Source of the DNA: Rhabditophanes sp. KR3021
Lineage: Eukaryota; Nematoda; Chromadorea; Rhabditida; Alloionematidae
Direction of reading: 5' to 3'
NCBI GenBank assembly: GCA_963281155.1
Contig: CAUJLY010000003.1
Span: 3,224,001-3,288,000 of the forward strand
DNA: 64,000 nucleotides
The notes under the pieces were generated by a model that was not told where the DNA came from, ran no database searches, and was given only the letters and a program-made list of their open reading frames with translations. Numbering within the stretch: position 1 is the stretch's first letter; every line of letters begins with the position of its first letter. Shown piece after piece: positions 23,560 through 34,929 of this stretch. The position numbers were made by a program, and so were the translations under genes.

Positions 23560-24990
23560 TCCCTACAGTCGTCAAGCCAGACAAGGTTTTAGTAAAGAAA
23601 TTCAATCTAAGGCTAAACTCAACAACGCACCTGCTCCTAAATTAAAGAAATTTCCAAGCACCAATCTTAAAAAATTCAAAAGAAATAAGGAAGATACTGG
23701 CTCCAAAGATAAAACTAATGCGAAACATGGTGACGAAATAAGTGGTCAACAAGTAGAAGTACTCAAGAACGAACGTCGATTAGACAAGACAACAGTAGTC
23801 CCGATGCTCCATCTGAAAATTCCGGAGAAAAGATTGAGGAGAAGGTAAACCAAAAACTAGTAGATATATAGTACGAGGTATTACTAAATCTGTAAGAGTA
23901 AGTGCAGCAGTAGATTTGTCAAAGAGAGCGAAATCAACTGGTAATAAGTCGAAATTCCTTTCAAGAAATAATGAAAAATCTTCGGACACCAAAAGTATCA
24001 CTCCAGATGATGTACTGGATAACAAAACAACAGAAGAAGCACCAAAAGCCTACACGTCGTCAGTATTTGCGGATTCAAATTTGATGGGTAAAATGCACGC
24101 AGATAGAATCAAAATAATGCTTGAAGAAATTGGTGTTTGCAAACATAATTCGATGGCAAATAAAAGAATTAGTGAGCTGTTAAAAGCATCCGTGGAGTTA
24201 CTTATTGAGATGACGAAATCCAATACCCCAGTCTTCAGAGCTGCATCCGTGTATTCATTAAGTGATGTGCTGGCACTTTGTCACCGTGTTTGTGAAGTAT
24301 TTGCTTCTGAAGAAGCTTTGCTTATTACGGATTTTCCTTTACCAAGGAAGGAGGTAGTAGTATGTTCAGACATCCATGGATGCATGGACATTCTTTTAAG
24401 AATTTTTAAAGAAATGGGATCTCCTCCTAATGAGAAAATAATTTTTCTAGGCGATGATGATGCCCAGATTCTTTTACTAATTTTTTCCTTCAAAATTTAT
24501 TTTATTGCGTGGAAATCATGAAGTCAAAGATTTGAATCGACTGAGCAACTTTTCTTGAAATGTTCAAAATCTTTTCGGACCTCAGACTTCTACTACATAT
24601 TTAATTATGTGTTCGAGCAAATGCTGCTTATGGCAATACTTGTAAGCAAATAATGATTTTACTCCTAACTTTTACTTTTCAGGGTGACGACATTGCATTA
24701 CAACAATTCAAAAGAAAAGAATGTTGTCGTTAAGGAAATAGACAAGTCAAATAAAAAAAGATGTCGTTAAAGAAATAGAGGCACCAAAAGAAAAAAATAA
24801 TGATGTTAGGAAAATGAAGAAGTCTAATGGTGTGAAGAATACTGATAAAGAAATTCAGAAGTAAAAGGGAAAAAACAAAGCTGCCAAGGAAATGAACAAA
24901 TCAGAAGAAGTGAACAATAATGATGGAGAAATTCAGAAGTCAAAAGGAGAAAAGAAGACTGCCAAGAAAAGATGGTTTCCAAAGGCATTA
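23560..24990 (+). pseudogene. Truncated PP1-type serine/threonine phosphatase relic
   Basis: The longest open segment (23916-24521) has a basic low-complexity N-terminus followed by the start of a PPP catalytic domain: VVVCSDIHGCMDILLRIFKE carries the GDIHG-type metal site (with Ser for Gly), and EKIIFLGDDD the GDxVDRG site. After a frameshift near 24470, LLRGNHEVKDLNRLS (the RGNHE site) is still readable near 24510, then stops occur. The remaining two thirds of the catalytic domain are absent, replaced by a Lys-rich repetitive tail (24700-24990) with further stops. Upstream, a broken basic frame runs from about 23560. Nematodes often have expanded, sperm-biased PP1-like families; this looks like a dead member. 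Confidence 0.6.
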
Positions 24991-25358
24991 TAGAATAATT
25001 AATACACTATATCTTTTAACCCTACATATTTACTACTTCATGTAACTTTTATCAACACTAATCTAATCTTTAATATAATAAACTATAATACACACGTTAA
25101 TTCAGCTACATTAAATTTTTTATTTGCATTATTTAGTTGTATGTATTGATTTGTTGTATTATTTAGTTCCAGTTATTTATTTATTGGATATGTCGGTTAG
25201 TCTACCGATTATTGTCACTTCGTTGAATTGATAACAACCACGAATCAAATAGTAATGCTGTGTTAAATAGACATTGTCTTGAAAAGACGTACGCGACATT
25301 CCACAAATGTTTGTGTAAAGTTTTAAATTTGTTGCAATTGACTATCCATTAATAAATA

Positions 25359-26742
25359 ATGCGGCGTGCCAAACTTACAGTTAGGCCAAATTTGTCCGTA
25401 AAAACCGTTCCTGTAGTAAAACCTCAAGTCCCATCAATCCCACCATTACTAGAGGAGCTTCCAGAACCACAAATTCCTGTTAATACTTTATTGTCGCGTG
25501 AATTGACGCCGTCTGTGAATGTAAATATTAATATAACTTCTACCGCAAATCGGGAAGAAGATGTTCAAATTCCGAGTATCTCTGCTGAAGACCCTCCAGG
25601 TAAGTTTTTATTTCGAAATATTACAGTTTATCCTTGTCTTAGTTGTTGATATATCATGCGATCTAAATGATAATCCGGAAGTAACAACTAATTTGGAACA
25701 TCCCGACAACGAATTTAGAACTCCAGCATTGCCACCGCCAATAACTTCTATTATTCCATTTGAACTTAATGTCCCTGCAGATCGTTCTTCCCGTGCAAAT
25801 TCTGTTATTTCCATATCATCAGATACAAGTGAAAATACTCGCAAAAGAAAAGCCTTTACTGGCAAAGAAGAATTGGATGTGTCAAAATTTACAATGCATG
25901 ATCTTATTTATTGGAATCCTAAAGCTGAGCAATCTCTAGACAAAGAGAAGTTTAAGCTGAAGCATGAGTCACTGGAACCCAGACAAGTGATGGTCAAGAA
26001 AGAGGAAGCCGCAATAACTCCCAGAGTTAAAATTGATGAGGACGGCAATCTTATTATTGACAAAGAAAGTCTTGTTGTCAAGCAACAAGCCGATCAGAAT
26101 ATCTGGGAAACTGTCGATGAAGATAAATTACCAAGAAAGATTACTTCATTGAGTTTTCGCAAAAACAAAGTTCTAAGAAGATCGGTTACCTGGACAGATG
26201 AAGAAACGGATTTATTTTATGAAATTTTGCAAGCAACTGGCCCAGATTTTACCCTAATGAATCAATTTTGCCCATCTAGGGCAAGAGCGGAATACAAAGC
26301 CAAATATAATAGAGAAGAAAAGTATCACTGGGATAAGATTAATGCTGCGTTAAGAAGTCCAGCTATATTAGATGATGATTTGCTGGAGTATTGCCATGAA
26401 AAGGGAAATGCACTGGAAAGGGAAAAACGTGAAAAAGAGGAGGAAAAGGAAAGGCGGAAGAAGGAATTAGCTGAAACACGGGAAAAGAAAAAGGCCGCCA
26501 AAGAGGAAAAATTAAGGATACTAGAGGAAAGGAGAAAGGCTGTCGCAGAAGATGATGGCAGTCAAGAAGATACAAAGGTATTTTGTCGCAGGAACACTAA
26601 AAGAAAACCTCGACCGTCTGCAATTACTTTTAGAGAAGATAGTGACGATGATGATAGTAGCGATAGCATCAGTCTTGACCAACGACCAAACGATGCTAAA
26701 GTCACGTCTGTAGTGGACGAAGTAATTGTTTTTGAATTTTAA
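25359..26742 (+). CDS. BDP1: TFIIIB subunit BDP1 (B'') (2 exons, 446 aa)
   Basis: RNA polymerase III initiation factor TFIIIB component, nuclear. Exons are 25359-25599 and 25643-26742, totalling 1341 nt. The key evidence is the extended SANT/Myb domain near residues 262-315, reading SVTWTDEETDLFYEILQATG through FCPSRARAEYKAKY and REEKYHWDKINAAL. It is preceded by a conserved KFTMHDLIYWNPKAEQS segment found upstream of the SANT in this family. A charged coiled coil rich in Glu/Lys/Arg follows (near 340-400), then an acidic Ser/Asp tail. The N-terminal 250 residues look disordered and Pro/Ser-rich. The protein is much shorter than vertebrate BDP1, which has long C-terminal repeats, and is closer in size to the compact invertebrate and yeast forms. 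Confidence 0.85.
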
Positions 26743-26983
26743 GTTTCTTTATTTTGAAGTTAAGTTTGATAGAACTGTTAATTATTGTTATAAAGTATTT
26801 TAAGTATTTCTTCCTCTTATATTTATTTGCAAAACAATTATTTTAATTAACTGAGTGCCCGGCGATCATTGCTCGCGAGGTAGTATTGCCTCTTTATGCA
26901 AACAGGGACATATGCAAATTCATTGGCACCTTTTTAATACATTTACATATACTACTATTAATCAATATTGATGCACTACTACT

Positions 26984-29900
26984 ATGTGCAATGACCACCA
27001 CCATGATCAGGAAAAACAAAATATTCCATCTATTAAAAAAGGATATTGTGATATGCCTGATGAACTGATACAAGAGCCAAGCAAACACTATAATATTAAA
27101 CGAAGTATTACTAAAACTACTAGACCAATAAGAACTATCAAAATTTCTCTAGAAAAAAAAATATTCGAATTAATGTGGAATCAAATAAATGTGTAATTTA
27201 TATTCTAAAAAAAAGAAAACCAACAAAAAGTGGATCTCAAAATATAAAAATACTTAAATGCTTTGATTGGAATATTCCCCCGGATTATTGCAATAATACC
27301 GTTTATAACCCAAAAGCAAATATATATACCTTTACTTATTTTCTTGAATTAGGCTCGACAACATCTTTTGAATTGTTTGTCAAGGAAACATTCGAAAGTG
27401 ATAGGGATTCTAGTCTGATAGAAGTAATTAATAGTTGCAAAAGAATATGGAAGATGATGTGCAGAATGGATAGGTTTAGATATTTTAGACTCGAACAACT
27501 GGATAGATCTAAAGCATGTGAGGTAGAACTTCTAAGACAGGAAAGACTTCTATATGAATATTATGCATTTAATAGAAGATCTTTAACCGCCTTCCAACTA
27601 TACTCAAAGGAACTTATTTTGGAAATGCAACATTCTTTTCCTGTGTTACATCGTGAAACTTTGATGGGGATGCTTGGAGCCATGTGGGATTTGCTGAAAA
27701 TGCATGAGAAACTTTTATACGTAAAGAAATCCGAGGAAGAAGCTGTTCGTGTAGCTAAATTGTTAAAAACTTTGGATAGTAATATATTTAAGGAATTTGA
27801 AGATGAGGAAAAAGCAGATGCATTGTACTATTTGAACGATTTATCCCCCGAAAGTCTAGCTGCAGAAGGTCAATTTGGTGAGGGTGAAAACCCAAGAAAC
27901 GACTTTTCTGCTATATGGCAAAATGACATTGAACAAGATGAATTAAATGAAAAAGTAAAGCAAGAAGAAAATGAAAAAATTGTAGACAACTATGCCATTG
28001 CAAATAACCCAAACGTGAAAAGAACTTGTGATGTTGACAATCATTTTGCTATCGAAAACAATCCCGTCTATTTAAATAATATCCTAGAAGAGAACTTTAA
28101 CGATGGGGAAAATGTGGGAGAATATATAAATGTTAACGCACCAAATGATGGTGAGAATGTAGAAGATAATATGAATGTTGCTGAATATGGGGAAGAAAAT
28201 ATGGATGTTGATGAAAATTGGAAAGAAAATATGGATGTTGAAGAAGAATATAATGGGGTAAATGATGCCGATCTTGATCTCTGCTCAATTGAAGGCAGTT
28301 TGGAATCTGAATTGCCAAATTGTCAAGCATACTTGAGCATCACTGGACTTTTACAAAAAGATCCTTTCTTTACAAAATTTAGGAGACACTACGATGAATC
28401 AGATGATGAAATATTTGTTAATACGATAAACAATCAGTTTTCGAATAAATTGAGTTTAATGAAATTAAGCTATGTCAGTGAAGATTTTACAAAACATTGG
28501 GACGTAAGCTCTGAAAATGATTGTAATCATTTTAATTCAACAAATGAACATCTGGATTTTTTAGATCATGATGGGTACTCAAGTGAAGAGGAATTATTAG
28601 ATATAGACACTTTATCAGGTACTTCTGGTATATCAGAAAATTTATCGACTGAGACTGCCATCTCTGAAAATTTATCAGCTGAATCTAGTATGTCTATATC
28701 GAGAGAACTTAGCATGTCGGAAATGTTATCTGCTGAATATGGAATACCAGAAATTTCACCAACTAACTCTAACATATCAAAAACGTTATCAATCACATCT
28801 GGGATATCAGACAATTTGTCAAATACATCTAGTATAGCAGATACTTTATCAATTACATTAGCAGAAAATGTATCAATTAAATTAGCAGGAAATGTATCAA
28901 TTACATTAGCAGAAAATGCATCAACTACATCACCAGGCCATTTACCAACTATATCACCAGATCATTTACCAACTAGGTCAAATACGGAAAATAACTTATC
29001 AACTACATTAGGCATGCTTAATATGCATGAAAAGCATAATAAACTAGACAAATCCAATGCATCAAATATGTATGAATCATTGATTAAGATTGAATGCTTA
29101 TCTTATCGTAGAAGTAATAGTAATAGCAATGAATGCGAAGATCACTTTATTACTCCGATTATATCGTTGACCATGTAGATAATAATGCAATTTCTTTATC
29201 ACACAATGAGTTATCAAATAAATCGGAATATTTAAATTTGTCTACGTTATCAGGAAGATATGAAAAAGCAAGTGATGTAAATGTATCAAAATTGTGCCTA
29301 CCCGTGAATTCCTTATTGCAAACAAATAATCAAAAGTTTGACGAAGCACTGGAGAGTCATTTTTCTAACAAATATCAGCCAAAATCTTTAAATACATGTA
29401 AATTTTTCAAAAAACTAGCAGATATGTTCATAATTTCAAAAATTCAAGACTATTTCAATTTGCCAGAAGCGTTACAAAAGGTGTCTACACATTTTTGTGC
29501 AGAGCAACGTTCATTCTTATACAACAAAAGACAAAGATATTGTATTTCATATTACTAATCCCTTAACAAATACAGACCTCTTTTATCCACGCATATTTTC
29601 ACATTTACTTGAACTGTCATATTGTAGCAAATCTGCCTATTTATCAGATACTTCGTTCCTACTTCCAAAAATACAGGACGATTTAATTAAATCTCAAGTA
29701 ACAGATTCATCTGACATCGAATCAGAACTATTAATTAACCATGAACAGTCAACTTTAAATACAGACAATAATTCAAATTTATTTAGTCATTTAAATTCTT
29801 TTAAACAACTTTCAAATATATATAAAGCACAAAATATGGTTGGTTATTCAATTCCAAAAAAGATTGCTAATAACAAAATGTTGGTTGAGTCTTTGAGATT

Positions 29901-30277
29901 ATATGATTTCGAACATATTTCTTCTATTTTAAAAATTCCTAAATTTTCACTTATAAAGAGACTTCTGAGTTTGCTTAGTATATCTGATTCGAAATCAAAT
30001 TTATCAAATGGATATTTACATTAACCACTTACATGAACCAAAACCTTTAATTCAAAATAATCCAGCAGGTGTACACACCATGTCTCAAAATATATTTAAT
30101 CCTGACCTTAATCTTGGTTTATCAAGTAAGTCTAATCCCGAGCATCCACAAGAATTAAGCAACTTAAATCGAGTATTAAATCTACCTATTGAGCCAGATA
30201 TATTTGATCAATTGAAGTTTTACCCCAAAGAGAGATATAAAAAGAAAATGAAACAATTCCCATTTCAGCCAGAGTAA
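26984..30277 (+). pseudogene. Intronless HMG-box protein gene with several frameshifts
   Basis: Five overlapping open segments (26984-27196, 27175-29178, 29133-29558, 29497-30024, 30008-30277) run end to end in frames 2,1,3,1,2 and look like one gene of about 1090 codons. The second holds two HMG-box-like modules. The better one is near 27570-27770 (RRSLTAFQLYSKELILEMQ.. LGAMWDLLKMHEKLLY), and a weaker one near 27350-27530 (TTSFELFVKETF.. CKRIWKMMCRMD). After an acidic Asn/Glu-rich part (28080-28260, repeated EENMDVDE-type units), a Ser-rich repeat zone (28610-28990) has units like ISENLS, ISKTLS and ISDNLS. The frame breaks suggest decay or indel errors. The first lies at an A-tract near 27158. 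Confidence 0.55.
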
Positions 30278-30524
30278 TGTCAATTGTGTAATAATTTACT
30301 TACTTAGTTATTCATTAATAGTGAAAGACGTTCAATATTATTTAAAAAAGAATTTAAATATTCATACTATTTTGCATTTGAAATATCAGAACCAATGTAG
30401 AGCACCTATTAAAAGAACTGTGTTTGTAAGTTGCAATATCTCAAGCAGAATACTTTGGGTGGTTGTTACCAATTCTACTTCTGTATTCATATAGTTGTGC
30501 AAACGATTTAAGTGACTGTTAATT

Positions 30525-30978
30525 ATGGAGGCTAAGACTATTGAAAAACACGTTCAAATCAAATTAAACGTGTTGGCTAGATCTTTAAAAGATTACCAAT
30601 GCTACAACAAAGAAGTTATCTCTACTATTGCTCGTATTGAAAAAATGAAGGAAAATTCAACTATTGATCCTTATGATATCAAAAAAGCCGGGGATGTATT
30701 GGATGTAAGTTAAAAATTGTCCTTTTTTTAAATTTTACAACCTTTTTATTCTTTTTAACTTTATTAAAATATTTTAGGAAACGAAGTCAATGGTTGTCGA
30801 TGCAATGAGACGCATTGAGGACGCAAAGTCAAAATTTATGGAAGTTTTTGATGCTAAAGCTGCGAGTGAGGAAAAAGATGGCGAGGCATCTGATTATGAT
30901 ATCTTCTGCGTGAAGGCCTTGACGACAATCAAAGAGGCTACTGATCTGATTGAAAATCATCACGGAAAATCCAAATGA
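30525..30978 (+). CDS. TBCA: Tubulin-specific chaperone A (TBCA) (2 exons, 126 aa)
   Basis: Cofactor A captures beta-tubulin released by the CCT chaperonin in the tubulin folding pathway; cytosolic. Exons are 30525-30704 and 30778-30978, totalling 381 nt. The three-helix-bundle family signature is clear: KTIEKHVQIKLNVLARSLKD, then ISTIARIEKMKENSTIDPYD followed by IKKAGDVLD, and the second helix pair SMVVDAMRRIEDAKSKFMEV. The family is usually about 108 residues; this one has a short acidic insertion (AASEEKDGEASDYD) before the last helix. A polyadenylation-type AATAAA lies just after the stop, near 31005. Confidence 0.9.
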
Positions 30979-31290
30979 TCTTATTTGTAAACTCCAAATT
31001 TAACAATAAATGATGCATTCCTTTCAAATGGTTTATTTATACTTTAAGAAACACACTTTGAAACTAATAAATTATTATGACCAAATGTGTTTATATTTCT
31101 TTTAACGTTTACTTTTCTTATGACACAATTAAGAGTTTCTCCCTCAATTTAAATTCTCTTTACATGGATTGTTGATTTAGTACATTATGTATGTGAAAAA
31201 TCAGTTAGAAGCCATTACCTTGACAACAACAATTTTTGAATCAAATTATATATAAAAGATCTCTTTTTGTTTCAAAAGACACATTTCTAG

Positions 31291-32703
31291 ATGTTAGCTT
31301 CTAAAGCAAGAATGAAAGTTTTGACTTTTCTTTTTGCTGCAATTGTTGCGGTTTCTGTATTAACTAAAAATGCTACACGACATGTCACTGCTGTTCAAAA
31401 AGATTCATCAACATTTAAATATAACAGTGCCTTTTTTAAAGCTGCTGAGCACATTGATTGTGAAAAAAGAAATTATAGATGTGATGTTAAATATCTACAA
31501 CTTAATGATCCATTTTGTTTGAATGGAACTTTATCTGAATGTTTAATTCAAATTAAGTACGATGAGAAAGAAACTATTAGGGAAAACTACAGAATTGAAT
31601 ATTTTTATGGAGAAACACAACAATACTTTTACAAGTATGAAAATGAAATTGTTGTTTTCGTGAGAGTCCAACATATTGATGGTAAGAAAAAGCTGCTTAC
31701 TTGTGGATTCCTTCTAAAAAGAATGGAGAATACAAGTTTAATGTGCCAAGAATTCAAATTAACGTTCCTACATATATTGGTCGGTCAAGATATGTTCCTT
31801 AGACTAGATACAAAATATTATCAAGATACCAAGTTAACTACTGTTCCAGAAATTGCAGCTAGGCCACTTTTATCAATCTCCCAAAATGATAAACTTAAAA
31901 AATAGTTTTAGTCAAAGTTGGCGAATTTGATGTTATTGATACTACTCCATACAAAGGCCAAACTGTATTCTTCTATAGATTTGTAGCTGTTGATAAGAAT
32001 GCTTATCAATTATCCATCCATTTGTATTCTGATCAAGTATTGTCAGGAGCTGTAACCTTAAGCGGTTTATATGTATTTATTCCTCCAAGCAATGAATATT
32101 ATCCCAAAAAGCCAATCATCGACGTCATCCAAGTACCGCGTAATTTTGAACAAAAGTTTATTCCCAAATTTGTTGGAAATAATAATATCAAGTACGGTGA
32201 CTTCTTAGCTCCAGATATTACAATCATTGCGCCAACAAATTTGCCAGAACTTACAACTGTATATGTTCCACAAAAAGTCGATGTGCCTAGATTGCCTAGA
32301 AGACGCGCTGTTACTTTGTATATTGTGACCAGTCCAAAAATTAGTCTACCAATCATTGTAAAGAAATTTGAAAATGGCTTTGAGCAAGTCAAGCATGGAA
32401 ATAAGGTTGTAATCTTGTTAAAATAAGCGAAAATCACCTTTAGAAGTTTCGTTTGATGTATTCATTCCACCTGGTCCAAAATAGATTTTGATAAAAATCA
32501 TTAATACCGCACTCCTTGGCTTTTTGTGAAGAAAGATCATAGATTTGTTGGAAGACCAGCTGTAATCAAATTTTTAGATATGCCCAGCAATATGACAACC
32601 TCTATTGTTTATAAAGTTTTGGAAGTTAACCCCAAAACAGAACAATATCATACATTTGATCCAAATGCTTCGCTTGTTGAAAAACCAAAATATCCAAGTT
32701 AAC
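31291..32703 (+). pseudogene. Frameshifted gene for an unrecognised secreted protein
   Basis: A TATA-like element (TATATAAAAG near 31247) precedes an ATG at 31291. The protein starts with a signal peptide (VLTFLFAAIVAVSVL) and a Cys-containing domain (AEHIDCEKRNYRCDVKYLQL, FCLNGTLSECLIQI). The frame is lost near 31720, regained near 31795, and shifts again near 31905. The following part is open to 32426 (GEFDVIDTTPYKGQTVFFY.., PRNFEQKFIPKFVG), and a last part after further lesions ends at 32703 with VGRPAVIKFLDMPSNM and FDPNASLVEKPKYPS. At least four lesions make it a pseudogene of about 470 codons. The family is unknown; it looks like a rapidly evolving secreted protein. Confidence 0.5.
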
Positions 32704-32895
32704 AAACTTGATTTTTACGATTAATAAATTTAATGTTTTTAACGAATAAGCATTCAAACATTGACATGGTTACGACTATTTTACATTTCTGAGATTCATG
32801 TTTCCTACTTACAAGTTTTTTATTTCTAATTAAAAGTCTGCAATTATAACAATGCTGGTAATAATATATAATTGTTTTTACACATAAATAAACAT

Positions 32896-34507
32896 TTATT
32901 CATCATCTTCCTCGATGGGCATCATTTTTTTAATGGCTTCAAATGCAATACTCTTTCTTCTGTTTTCGGCCACGACAGTGTCAGTATCTCCATTATCAAC
33001 AGCGGCGAATAAGTCAAAATCGTCATCCGTTCTATCAATACTACTTATAGAGTTAAAGAATTCTTCGTTAGTAAATCTAACATTCTTTGGCACATTACTA
33101 TTATTGACGACGAATCTTGTATCCTCTTCATTGCTGTCATTGAAAAGACCATCAGAATCTTGATGAGCATTAGATGGATCTTCTATACCAAGAGACATGT
33201 TTTCAAATCCAATAACTTCTTCAATTGCGGACATGTTATTGATGAATGAACAATCTTCAAAAGGAATAGTGTGGCCAAAACGACAAGGTGTAGAACTGAC
33301 TATTGAGAGTCTAGGAAGTTTATCCGGATATTGAACAGCGACTGGACTTTTGGATAAACTTGAATTGTAACTAAATTCATTTGCTAAGCTCTCAGATTGT
33401 TCGCAAACTGTATCCAAAGTTTCACTCAATACGATCGGCTGTTTTGCAACGCAGAAGGATTGTTCAGTATTGTTGAAAATAGTCGTGTTGTTTCCTAAGT
33501 CAACCAACTCAGTAATTTCTGCATGTTCAATCATGGATATACCACCATTGTCAGCATTAGCTCTTCCTGGAGTTTGGCAAGTATCAATTTCATATCCACC
33601 CAAGGCAAAGCTTCTTCCTGGAGTCTGATGATCTATTTCATTTGCAAATGAGACAACTCCTCTATCTGGAGTTTGATTGATACTTTGTCTCGAGGCAGCT
33701 TCTTTCACAGTAGTAGTCTCACGGTTGCTCTCGTTCCTTTGAGTAGATGTTAATTTCAGAGTTGAATCTTCGAATGTTGACTCCTCTTCTGTTGTTCCAA
33801 TATGGCTTTCTTCAAATTGAATTTCCTTGCGAGCGGGTGTAACTGCCAAAGGGAGGGCCATAGAAATGTTGATTGTACTCATATTAACCCCCCCACTCGT
33901 TTCCTCCAAGGCAGCAGGATATGGCAAAGTGTTTGAAAAGTCCCCAATTGACTGATCTATCAAACTTTTGTTTGCCATTACTTGATCACTTTTTACTTGT
34001 TTTCGTATCATGTTTTCAACACCATTCAATTGAGCGACTTCGAGCACCTGCTTCAAAGCATCTTCATCTTTCTGTTCAATAAAGTATTTTTCAAAAATCC
34101 GATAGAGATAAGAATCTGATCCCATGAGGCTGTCTTCGGCAAGTTTCTTAAAAATGTCGATACTGGAATAGTTTTTACTTCTAGTACCCAGTATAAACAT
34201 GATATCAACACATTGGATAATATCTTCAGCAGAAGGTTGATCTATTTGCAGAAAAATTGCACGAGTTTTTATAATCATCAGCTTTAAGGAATCGTACATA
34301 GAAGGTACATCATCATATTCACCACTGCTGTATTTCTTGATTATATTTACAGCAATTCTAAATTTTTCTTCCTTTAGAGGATGTGTCTTTATGGACCTAT
34401 TTCCAAACAAATTTCAAAAGGATTAAATGAGTTACTTACAGTTTAAAGAGATTAATTATATCCTTAACATTAATTTTTTCCTGGCACCCATTCTCTATAG
34501 ACTGCAT
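32896..34507 (-). CDS. Unrecognised protein with TPGR/TPxR motifs (2 exons, 522 aa)
   Basis: Exons are 34507-34440 and 34396-32896, totalling 1569 nt. The N-terminal 150 residues look helical (DIIQCVDIMFILGTRSKN.., SYLYRIFEKYFIEQKDEDAL). Four variants of one motif follow: TPARKE, QTPDRG, QTPGRSFALGG and CQTPGRANADNG. Further SP/TP sites (SKSPVAVQYP, SSTPCRFG) and an acidic C-terminus ending IKKMMPIEEDDE complete it. The repeated TPxR sites suggest regulation by proline-directed kinases, as in mitotic or chromosomal proteins, but I recognise no family. The frame stays open upstream of the chosen ATG (..SHADILRASLSVDDKGIV..) without another Met, so an additional 5' exon joined at an acceptor near 34605 is possible. 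Confidence 0.6.
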
Positions 34508-34929
34508 GTTTGCAATACAGCAAATATCGATGAAGTAAAGGTTAAGGAATAAGACGTTTACTATCCCTTTGTCATCAACGCTTAAACTTGCTCTCAGAAT
34601 ATCTGCGTGAGAAATTGTATTGGAAAAAGGTTTATTAGAAGAAAGTAATGCAGGGTTTAATTTGAATATTTACTTATTCGAACGTAGATTGTTGCTCGTA
34701 AAGTGGTATAATTTTATAATTGTTGTTTTGTCAAGAAAATGCCAAACCAATGCGTATGAATTGTCACAGTAAGTAATTGGAAAATTCCAAATTTTGATTG
34801 CTTTTCAAAATATTTGTTAGTCGATCGAGATTACGCTTCAAGTTTATTAATTAATATTACTACGCACATAAATTATTAAAGATCCGTATTAAAGCACAAA
34901 GATGCAAATATTGTTAAAAGGAAGTTTTG

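Noticed and set aside
31720..31720. A 40-nt intron in the secreted-protein gene starting at GTAAGA (31682)
   Set aside because: The resulting junction does not restore the downstream frame, and a stop follows soon after; frameshift decay is simpler.
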